Assembly: GCA_016302655.1 (NCBI GenBank)
Contig: JAEDNF010000118.1
Coordinates: 1-5,538 of the forward strand
Reading direction: 5' to 3'
Origin: Oscillospiraceae bacterium
Lineage (GTDB): Bacteria; Bacillota; Clostridia; Oscillospirales; Ruminococcaceae
DNA: 5,538 nucleotides
Under the pieces are notes generated by a model, which was given only the letters and a program-made list of their open reading frames with translations, was not told the origin of the DNA and made no database searches. Shown here piece after piece: positions 1-4,541 of the stretch. A program made the translations under genes and the position numbers. The stretch's first letter is position 1, and each line of letters starts with the position of its first letter.

Positions 1-461
1 GCCTCATAATAGTCGCCGTCTGACATATAGCTCTTGATGTCGGATATTATGTCGGACTGACCTTTGTCGGTAAAGGTCGAAATTGCGCTTCCCTTAGTGC
101 TTATTGCCCATTCTCTTGAAACGGAAAACACCGCAAAGGCAATGCCGCTGGATCTGAAGCCGTTGTAATCGTAATAATCATCGGCATAAGAAGTAGCGGA
201 ATAGGAATATGAATCGTGATCGGTATCCAGTACGCATACGACATCTACACCCCATTTATCGCTGATGTCGTCAAGCTTTGAATTCAGCGTGTCAAGCTCA
301 TCGCTTGAAAGAGTGTCGGTATAATCGACTGCTCTGGGGAGCAGTCTTTCCGAAGGTATGTTGCCGCTTTGCCAGTCCTTATTATTTTCGGCAAAGCAGG
401 GGATAGCCGAGCAGAGCATTATAATAGCTGCGGTAAGCACCGCTGTGATTTTCTTTATCAT
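1..461 (-). CDS. Secreted TPM-domain protein, N-terminal part (runs off left edge)
   Basis: Reading from the ATG at 461 leftwards gives 153 codons with no stop before the window ends. Residues 1-24 form a signal peptide: Lys-Lys at 3-4, a hydrophobic core at about 5-21, and a C-F-A cleavage site before Glu25. There is no convincing lipobox. After a short linker, residues about 40-153 resemble the TPM domain (PF04536, the YgcG/TLP18.3/Psb32 fold): RAVDYTDTLSSDELDTLNSK, then a GVDVVCVLDTD strand, an Asp/Tyr-rich stretch, GIAFAVFS, and WAISTKGSAISTFTD. Family members are usually exported and often end in a membrane segment or low-complexity tail; that part is outside the window. The biochemical role in bacteria is not settled. 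The start is firm: AAGGAGGG (469-476) lies 7 bases upstream and overlaps the stop codon of the preceding zinc-ribbon gene, so translation of the two is probably coupled. Confidence 0.85.
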   Translation of the reverse strand, partial: MIKKITAVLTAAIIMLCSAIPCFAENNKDWQSGNIPSERLLPRAVDYTDTLSSDELDTLNSKLDDISDKWGVDVVCVLDTDHDSYSYSATSYADDYYDYNGFRSSGIAFAVFSVSREWAISTKGSAISTFTDKGQSDIISDIKSYMSDGDYYE

Positions 462-468
462 TTGCAAG

Positions 469-476
469 CCCTCCTT
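469..476 (-). promoter_or_regulatory. Ribosome-binding site of the TPM gene overlapping the upstream stop codon
   Basis: On the minus strand this reads AAGGAGGG, a near-perfect Shine-Dalgarno, 7 bases before the ATG at 461. The TAA stop of the zinc-ribbon gene (475-477) shares two bases with it. Only 13 bases separate the two reading frames, so a terminating ribosome would sit on this site. This supports an operon and translational coupling. Confidence 0.85.
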
Positions 477-1560
477 AATTCAGGAACAGGAACCACGATA
501 CGCCGAATGCGATTATAGTCGCAATAAGCGCAATGAGTCCCGTCCAGCGCCAATATGCGCCTTTATCCATAGGAAGATTGCCGACAAATTTACCTGTCTG
601 CCCGTTCATTGCAAAGTTGTATATTTCACCGTTCCACTTCGCCGTGAGAAGCCATACGGGGTAGAGGGCATATTTGACCGAGCTGTTTTTAAACTGCACC
701 GAAGCGTTTTCGGGAGTAACCGTTGCGTATCCCGTTGCTGTGGTTGCCATCTGGTCTAAAGTACTTTTCTTTATTCTGTCGTTTGCACGGCCTATGCTGG
801 CGTCGGAGTCAACATCATATTTATCCGCAATATAACCGGACAGATAAGCCGTCTGGAACGGCACTTCGTCCTTAGCATAATACGGCTCTATCGATTCCAT
901 AAGGTCGTCTGCCATCTTGGATGAGCCGTCAACGGGCACTCTGTCAAAGCTGAGCGAGCCGCTGCGGAAAAGTCTGAAGTGAGATGTCTTGGTATAGTTG
1001 TAGTCCGAGTCGCTCCAGCAGGTGACTTTGGTAGCGTGGTAGTACGCCTGTGCGTCTGCCTTTGCACCGAACAGCCAGAAGGGTACGTATACTCCCTTGA
1101 TTTCGTCTATGTAACTGTCTTTCCTGAACTGCTTGGGCAAAAGGCGCTTTTTCTGCAGGTGCTGTTTAAAGCCCGCTTTAGCCGCCTCTTTATCCAGCTT
1201 GAACGGTATAATAAGATCGGGCCTCTTGTCGCCTGCAAACTGTCCTACCAGAACAACCGGGCTTCCGCAGTAAGGGCAGTCGGTTGCGCCGGTCGTATCG
1301 TCACAAATTATCTGACCGCCGCAGGAGTTGCACAGATATACCTTCTGTCCGTCAAGCTCGCCTTGCATCCACTCGTTTCCGGGCTGGCTGGACCAGTCCA
1401 TCATATCGGGTTTTTCTTCTTTGAGAATGTCATCGTTTGCCTTAAGCGTCTCTGCGTCAAACTCATTGTCGCAGTAGGGACACTTCATTTTCTGCGAGTC
1501 CGTGTCAAACTGAAGAGGACCGCAGCAGCATGGGCACTTATAGTCAAGTATCGCTCCCAT
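475..1560 (-). CDS. Zinc-ribbon protein with C-terminal membrane anchor, function unknown
   Basis: This 361-residue protein starts with two four-cysteine zinc ribbons. The first uses C9-x2-C12 (inside CPCCCG) and C27-x2-C30 (CPYCDNEFD). The second uses C77-x2-C80 (CNSCGG) and C95-x2-C98 (CPYCGSP). Residues about 100-335 are a soluble alpha/beta region containing IKGVYVPFWLFGAKADA and, near the end, YPVWLLTAKWNGEIYNFAMN. Residues about 340-360 are one strongly hydrophobic helix ending at the C-terminus, so the protein is probably tail-anchored with the ribbons in the cytoplasm. Databases often call such proteins TFIIB-type zinc-ribbon proteins or, misleadingly, PriA-like helicases because of the ribbons; no helicase motifs are visible here. 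The ATG at 1560 is supported by GAAAGGAAA (1567-1575), 6 bases upstream, and by a promoter at 1603-1631. It is followed after 13 bases by the TPM-domain gene, which suggests the two act together at the membrane. No molecular function can be assigned. Confidence 0.85.
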   Translation of the reverse strand: MGAILDYKCPCCCGPLQFDTDSQKMKCPYCDNEFDAETLKANDDILKEEKPDMMDWSSQPGNEWMQGELDGQKVYLCNSCGGQIICDDTTGATDCPYCGSPVVLVGQFAGDKRPDLIIPFKLDKEAAKAGFKQHLQKKRLLPKQFRKDSYIDEIKGVYVPFWLFGAKADAQAYYHATKVTCWSDSDYNYTKTSHFRLFRSGSLSFDRVPVDGSSKMADDLMESIEPYYAKDEVPFQTAYLSGYIADKYDVDSDASIGRANDRIKKSTLDQMATTATGYATVTPENASVQFKNSSVKYALYPVWLLTAKWNGEIYNFAMNGQTGKFVGNLPMDKGAYWRWTGLIALIATIIAFGVSWFLFLN

Positions 1561-1602
1561 CGTATATTTCCTTTCGCTTAGGATATTTTTGCCGATACTG
1601 AA

Positions 1603-1631
1603 AGTATAACATAAATTTAAAGGTTATGCAA
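1603..1631 (-). promoter_or_regulatory. Promoter of the zinc-ribbon/TPM operon
   Basis: On the minus strand, TTGCAT (1626-1631) is separated by 17 bases from TATACT (1603-1608), with an extended -10 TG one base upstream (TGTTATACT). The -35 is weak (TTG only), but the -10 matches TATAAT at five of six positions. The predicted start near 1596 gives a leader of about 35 bases before the ATG at 1560. This fits a sigma-A promoter in the 100-base gap after mnmA. A direct repeat ATAACC (1622-1627 and 1641-1646) flanks the -35; its meaning is unknown. Confidence 0.65.
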
Positions 1632-1660
1632 TACACAAATGGTTATTTTTTCATATTGAG

Positions 1661-2740
1661 TTACGGTAAAAAGCTTGTTATCGTGCCGCCGCCGACTACA
1701 ATATCACCGTCATACATAACAAGCGCCTGACCGCAGGTAACTGCTCTTTGCGGCTCGTCAAACACAGCTGTGACGGTATCGCCGTGCTGAGTGACGGTCG
1801 CCCATTGTTCTTTGTTACGGTAGCGCACCTTTGCTTTAACACGCATTTCTCCCTCTATCTTAGGTACGGATATCAGATTGATATTGTCAGCCTTTACTAT
1901 ACTGCTGTAAAGGCCGCTTTCGTATGACAATGTGACGGTGTTATCGGCAGGATTTACAGACTTAACATACAGCGGTTTCTCTGCGCTTATGCCGAGTCCT
2001 TTGCGCTGACCTGTGGTATACCGTATCACGCCTTTGTGCCTGCCTATGACATTGCCGTCTTCATCGAGAAAGTCTCTGCTGGGATAATCTTTTCCCGTAT
2101 ATTGTGCAATAAAATCCGCATAACTTCCGTTTTGCACAAAGCATATATCCTGGCTGTCGGCCTTTCGTGCATTGACAAAGCCGTTTTCCTCAGCTATCTT
2201 TCTTACTTCGGCTTTTGTAAGCTCGCCGAGAGGAAAAATCGTATGGCTTAGCTGTTCCTGCGTAAGACAGTAAAGGACATAGCTCTGGTCTTTGGTATCG
2301 TCGAGTGCCTTTTTCAGCAGATATCTGCCGTTTTCCCCCTTTGTTATCCTTGCATAGTGACCTGTAACCACATAGTCACGGTCAAGTTCCTTTGCTCTAA
2401 TATACAGCTTATCGAATTTCAGATATCTGTTGCAGTCTATGCAGGGGTTCGGAGTAAGTCCGTTTTCGTAAGCCTTAATAAAGCGGCAAATCACATCTTT
2501 TTCAAAACGGTCGGAAAAGTTGAATACATAATACGGAATATCAAGCGAATAAGCAACGCTCCTTGCGTCCTCAACATCGTCAAGAGAGCAGCAGCTGTGT
2601 TCTCTTGATATGCCGATATCCTCATTTGCGAACAGCTTCATAGTAGCTCCGATACAATCGAAGCCCCGCTGTTTCATCAGATAAGCCGCAACGCTTGAGT
2701 CAACGCCGCCGCTCATAGCTATAACTGCTTTGTTGTTCAT
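1661..2740 (-). CDS. mnmA: tRNA-specific 2-thiouridylase MnmA
   Basis: MnmA adenylates U34 of Lys, Glu and Gln tRNAs and replaces its C2 oxygen with sulfur relayed from a cysteine desulfurase, giving s2U34 in the cytoplasm. The 359-residue length is normal. The N-terminal PP-loop ATPase motif AMSGGVDSSVAA is at residues 8-19. The catalytic cysteine C103 sits in PNPCIDCNRYLKF, next to D102, and the persulfide cysteine C200 sits in KADSQDICFV; these match C102 and C199 of E. coli MnmA. TTGQRKGLGI (242-251) opens the central domain, and the C-terminal beta-barrel ends in VMYDGDIVVGGGTI. Additional cysteines C50-C51 (HSCCSLDDVEDA) and C100 are features I associate with clostridial members. The ATG has AAAGGAG only about 4 bases upstream, a short spacing. 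It lies 76 bases after metY on the same strand, with no clear promoter between. No desulfurase gene is adjacent. No good terminator follows the stop. Confidence 0.96.
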   Translation of the reverse strand: MNNKAVIAMSGGVDSSVAAYLMKQRGFDCIGATMKLFANEDIGISREHSCCSLDDVEDARSVAYSLDIPYYVFNFSDRFEKDVICRFIKAYENGLTPNPCIDCNRYLKFDKLYIRAKELDRDYVVTGHYARITKGENGRYLLKKALDDTKDQSYVLYCLTQEQLSHTIFPLGELTKAEVRKIAEENGFVNARKADSQDICFVQNGSYADFIAQYTGKDYPSRDFLDEDGNVIGRHKGVIRYTTGQRKGLGISAEKPLYVKSVNPADNTVTLSYESGLYSSIVKADNINLISVPKIEGEMRVKAKVRYRNKEQWATVTQHGDTVTAVFDEPQRAVTCGQALVMYDGDIVVGGGTITSFLP

Positions 2741-2761
2741 ATTGCTCCTTTTAACATAATA

Positions 2762-2791
2762 TATGCCGATGACTTTTCAGCCATCGGCATA
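2762..2791 (-). terminator. Hairpin in the metY-mnmA gap, weak terminator or processing site
   Basis: TATGCCGATG (2762-2771) pairs perfectly with CATCGGCATA (2782-2791), 10 bp. One A/C mismatch and two more pairs inside would close a TTTC loop. On the minus strand the stem is followed by TATTATGTTAAAA, which is U-rich but interrupted, so it is at best a weak intrinsic terminator for metY. It ends about 7 bases before the mnmA Shine-Dalgarno region. The plus-strand side also has a T-rich run (about 2792-2811). I found no convincing promoter between the hairpin and mnmA, so partial read-through from metY is likely. It could instead be an mRNA processing or stability element. Confidence 0.5.
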
Positions 2792-2816
2792 GGTTATTCT
2801 GTTATATTTTTCGGGA

Positions 2817-4109
2817 TCAGTCACCGAAAGCCTGTGAGAGATCTGCTATGATATCATCGATATGCTCTGTACCGATAGAAAGGCGGATAGTGTTTCTGCC
2901 TATGCCCTGATCGGCAAGCTCCTCGTCGGTCAGCTGTGAGTGAGTTGTTGTTGCAGGGTGGATAACAAGGCTCTTTACATCTGCAACATTTGCAAGCAGA
3001 GAGAATATCTGCAGCTTGTCGATAAACTCGTGAGCTTCTTTCTGACCGCCCTTGATATTGAAAGTAAATATCGATGCGCCGCCGTTAGGGAAGTACTTCT
3101 CATAAAGTGCGTGGTCGGGATGGTCGGGCAGAGAGGGGTGGTTTACCTTTTCAACCTTGGGGTGATTTGCAAGGAATTCTACAACCTTCTTGGTGTTCTC
3201 AACATGGCGGTCGAGTCTCAGCGACAGCGTTTCTGTACCCTGTAAGAGCAGGAAAGCGTTGAAGGGAGAGATAGTAGCGCCGGTATCACGCAGAAGGATA
3301 GCACGGATATATGTAACGAATGCCGCAGGGCCTGCCGCATCTACAAAGGATACGCCGTGATAGCTGGGGTTAGCCTCTGCTATGGGAGCGTACTTGCCGC
3401 TTGCCTTCCAGTCAAACTTGCCGGAGTCAACTATAACGCCGCCAAGCGTAGTGCCGTGACCGCCGATGAACTTTGTAGCGGAATGTACTACTATATCAGC
3501 GCCGTGTTCAATCGGGCGGATAAGATAAGGAGTACCGAAGGTGTTGTCGATAACCAGCGGCAAGCCGTGCTTGTGAGCAATCTCGGCGATAGCGTCAATG
3601 TCGGGGATGTCGCTGTTGGGGTTGCCCAGAGTCTCAAGGTAGATAGCCTTTGTGTTATCCTGAATTGCGTTCTCTACTTCTTCAAGATTGTGTGCGTCTA
3701 CGAATGTGGTGCTTATGCCATACTGGGGAAGAGTATGTGCAAGCAGGTTGTAGCTTCCGCCGTAGATGGTCTTCTGTGCAACAATATGCTCGCCTGCATA
3801 AGCAAGTGCCTGAATGGCATAGGTTATAGCGGCTGCGCCCGATGCTGTGGCAAGTGCCGCAACACCGCCCTCAAGTGCGGCGATCCTCGTCTCAAAAACG
3901 CTCTGAGTGGTGTTTGTAAGTCTGCCGTAGATGTTGCCTGCGTCGGCAAGTCCGAAGCGTGCGGCAGCGTGTGCGCTGTCTCTGAAAACATAAGATGTTG
4001 TCTGATATATCGGCACTGCTCTTGCGTCTGATGCGGGGTCGGGAGTCTCCTGTCCTGCGTGAAGCTGGATCGTCTCAAATCTGTAGTTGTTATCGTATGT
4101 ATAGCTCAT
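2817..4109 (-). CDS. metY: O-acetylhomoserine sulfhydrylase MetY (PLP enzyme)
   Basis: MetY condenses O-acetylhomoserine with sulfide to give homocysteine and acetate; some members also use O-acetylserine to make cysteine. It is a cytoplasmic, PLP-dependent Cys/Met-metabolism enzyme. At 430 residues it has the usual MetY length, about 40 more than MetB or MetC. Landmarks: QLHAGQETPDPASDARAVPI (16-34), Y61-G-R63 (phosphate contact from the neighbouring subunit), SGAAAI (90-95), ETLGNPNSDIPD (159-170), D188 in VIDNTFGTPY, the PLP lysine K213 in HSATKFIGGHGTTLGG, SLVIHPATTTHSQL, and R409 in RLSIGTEHIDD, which should bind the substrate carboxylate. The ATG at 4109 has GAGGT seven bases upstream. 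Upstream lie a consensus promoter, a putative operator and a leader of about 230 nt with a Cys-containing short ORF, so expression is probably regulated by sulfur status. No SAM-I or T-box signature is visible. mnmA follows on the same strand. Confidence 0.96.
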   Translation of the reverse strand: MSYTYDNNYRFETIQLHAGQETPDPASDARAVPIYQTTSYVFRDSAHAAARFGLADAGNIYGRLTNTTQSVFETRIAALEGGVAALATASGAAAITYAIQALAYAGEHIVAQKTIYGGSYNLLAHTLPQYGISTTFVDAHNLEEVENAIQDNTKAIYLETLGNPNSDIPDIDAIAEIAHKHGLPLVIDNTFGTPYLIRPIEHGADIVVHSATKFIGGHGTTLGGVIVDSGKFDWKASGKYAPIAEANPSYHGVSFVDAAGPAAFVTYIRAILLRDTGATISPFNAFLLLQGTETLSLRLDRHVENTKKVVEFLANHPKVEKVNHPSLPDHPDHALYEKYFPNGGASIFTFNIKGGQKEAHEFIDKLQIFSLLANVADVKSLVIHPATTTHSQLTDEELADQGIGRNTIRLSIGTEHIDDIIADLSQAFGD

Positions 4110-4134
4110 TTTAAATACCTCTTTCTTTTTTATC

Positions 4135-4152
4135 GGCGGCTTTTAGCCTGCC
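4135..4152 (-). other. Hairpin just upstream of the metY ribosome-binding site
   Basis: On the minus strand, GGC-A-GGCU pairs with AGCC-GCC around an AAA triloop: 7 bp with one bulged A. It ends 10 bases before the GAGGT of metY and is followed by an A-rich, not U-rich, stretch, so it is not a terminator of metY-direction transcription. It may hold the A-rich ribosome-binding region in an open state or take part in leader switching. Confidence 0.4.
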
Positions 4153-4182
4153 TGTCATGTTTTTGTTTTACTTTAGGATCGG

Positions 4183-4254
4183 TTACTGCGCTATACAACG
4201 GCACATTCGTCCGTTTCTGAAATTGTGCCTTAATGCTCTTGCTATTATATGCAC
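4183..4254 (-). CDS. Candidate 23-residue cysteine-containing leader peptide upstream of metY
   Basis: On the minus strand a GTG start at 4254 opens 23 codons ending in TAA at 4183-4185. AAAGGGGG (4263-4270) lies 8 bases upstream and can pair along its length with the 16S tail if one G-U pair is allowed. The peptide is (M)HIIARALRHNF followed by RNGRMCRCIAQ: five Arg at positions 6, 9, 13, 16 and 19, and Cys at 18 (TGC) and 20 (TGT) near the end. It ends 73 bases before metY. Cys codons close to the stop, ahead of a sulfhydrylase gene, fit a leader peptide whose translation reports cysteinyl-tRNA supply; the basic spacing could also suit a nascent-chain arrest peptide. Polycysteine upstream ORFs that control sulfur genes are known from mycobacteria, but I see no homology that I can claim. 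A chance ORF of this size is possible; the ribosome-binding site, position and overlap with RNA helices argue for function. Confidence 0.55.
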   Translation of the reverse strand: MHIIARALRHNFRNGRMCRCIAQ

Positions 4255-4264
4255 TGAATGTGCC
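4200..4264 (-). other. Mutually exclusive RNA helices around the leader-peptide Cys codons
   Basis: On the minus strand GGCACAUUC (4256-4264) pairs perfectly over 9 bp with GAAUGUGCC (4200-4208). The 5' arm covers the last two G of the short ORF's Shine-Dalgarno and most of the spacer to its GTG; the 3' arm contains Cys codon 18. Two alternatives use the same 3' arm: GGCACA (4224-4229) with UGUGCC (4200-4205), and AACGG (4211-4215) with CCGUU (4197-4201), which encloses or covers the Cys codons. A ribosome paused at the Cys codons would break all three, whereas an untranslated leader could form the 9-bp helix and hide its own start. The pairing is seen directly; the switching is inferred. Confidence 0.5.
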
Positions 4265-4317
4265 CCCTTTCTTGTACGGTAATTTCGGATAAGCTTAGGC
4301 TGTTTGCTAAAACGCTT

Positions 4318-4368
4318 AAAACCTATCTGTTTGGTATGTTTACATTATACACTAAACTGATAGGTTTT
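4318..4368. promoter_or_regulatory. Putative operator: inverted pair of a 15-base element over the metY promoter
   Basis: AAAACCTATCTGTTT on the plus strand (4318-4332) is mirrored by AAAACCTATCAGTTT on the minus strand (4354-4368): 14 of 15 bases agree, and similarity continues more loosely inward. One copy fills the spacer between -35 and -10 of the metY promoter; the other lies at about +6 to +20. Each copy also contains an internal AAAC-N6-GTTT dyad, as expected for a dimeric regulator bound at each site. A repressor here would block RNA polymerase. A sulfur regulator of the Rrf2/CymR or another family is plausible, but I cannot match the motif to a named regulator. Confidence 0.6.
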
Positions 4369-4373
4369 GTCAA
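4344..4373 (-). promoter_or_regulatory. metY promoter, consensus sigma-A hexamers
   Basis: On the minus strand TTGACA (4368-4373) and TATAAT (4344-4349) are both perfect matches to consensus, separated by 18 bases. The predicted start is near 4337. With an A/T tract directly upstream, this should be a very strong promoter unless repressed. The overlapping inverted repeat supports repression. Confidence 0.85.
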
Positions 4374-4383
4374 TAGGAAAATG

Positions 4384-4407
4384 AAAAAAATTCTAAAAAA
4401 TTTTTTT
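4384..4407 (-). promoter_or_regulatory. A/T tracts upstream of metY promoter, UP-element-like
   Basis: Three homopolymer runs (A7 at 4384-4390, A6 at 4395-4400, T7 at 4401-4407 on the plus strand) lie at about -47 to -70 relative to the predicted metY start. Runs in near-helical phase bend DNA, and such tracts bind the RNA polymerase alpha C-terminal domain as UP elements. They also sit upstream of the divergent reductase promoter and could affect both. Confidence 0.45.
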
Positions 4408-4461
4408 GCGGCGAAAAACCGCATTAATAAAAGGAAATCCGCTATATTTTTGTAAAGAGCC

Positions 4462-4490
4462 TTGCAAAGTTTTTTAATAATGTATATAAT
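4462..4490 (+). promoter_or_regulatory. Promoter of the aldo/keto reductase gene
   Basis: TTGCAA (4462-4467) and a perfect TATAAT (4485-4490) are separated by exactly 17 bases. Transcription should start near 4497, giving a leader of about 45 bases before the ATG at 4542. It diverges from the metY promoter, with about 90 bases between the two -35 boxes. No operator-like copy of the metY element was seen here, so the two genes are probably controlled separately. Confidence 0.75.
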
Positions 4491-4541
4491 TATCTTATTA
4501 AGGCTGTAGAATCTTTACGGTAAATTTAGGAGGAACAAACT

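Larger units (their letters stand above)
4110..4337 (-). promoter_or_regulatory. Long 5' leader of metY with short ORF and alternative RNA helices
   Basis: The predicted transcript start is near 4337, seven bases after the -10, giving a leader of about 228 nt. In order it holds one half of the putative operator (4318-4332), a short ORF with its own ribosome-binding site (4183-4270), a hairpin (4135-4152) and the metY Shine-Dalgarno (about 4118-4124). There is no U-run after a strong stem, so classical attenuation by intrinsic termination is not apparent; control of translation or Rho-dependent termination would fit better. I looked for SAM-I, T-box and cobalamin riboswitch core motifs and did not find them. 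Confidence 0.6.

Noticed and set aside
979..1581. 200-codon open frame on the plus strand opposite the zinc-ribbon gene
   Set aside because: Antisense to a gene with clear motifs, and it ends in the promoter region; composition is that of a shadow frame.
1561..1660. Intrinsic terminator after mnmA
   Set aside because: I found no stem followed by a T-run on the minus strand, only the direct repeat ATAACC and the next promoter. mnmA transcription may read into the zinc-ribbon operon.
3357..4031. 224-codon open frame on the plus strand opposite metY
   Set aside because: It lies entirely antisense to the well-supported MetY, has no domain I recognise and no ribosome-binding site. Its openness follows from MetY codon composition.
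4111..4158. A 15-codon ATG ORF on the minus strand whose TAA lies one base before the metY ATG
   Set aside because: No Shine-Dalgarno precedes its ATG (the upstream stretch is GTAAAACAAAAAC) and its sequence is low-complexity and Lys-rich. The stop-start proximity is suggestive of coupling but is not enough to call a gene.
4110..4337. SAM-I (S-box), T-box or other known riboswitch in the metY leader
   Set aside because: The length and position invited it, but I could not find the S-box core, the T-box AGGGTGGNACCGCG sequence or another familiar core. A covariance-model search would be decisive.
4408..4422. GCGG/CCGC mini-hairpin beside T and A runs as a terminator
   Set aside because: Only 4 bp with a 7-base loop, and no gene ends into it on either strand. 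The neighbouring runs are better explained as UP-element-like tracts.
4258..4455. 65-codon plus-strand frame in the metY-reductase gap
   Set aside because: It covers the metY promoter, operator and A/T tracts; the product is Lys/Phe-rich low complexity from the A/T runs, with no Shine-Dalgarno.
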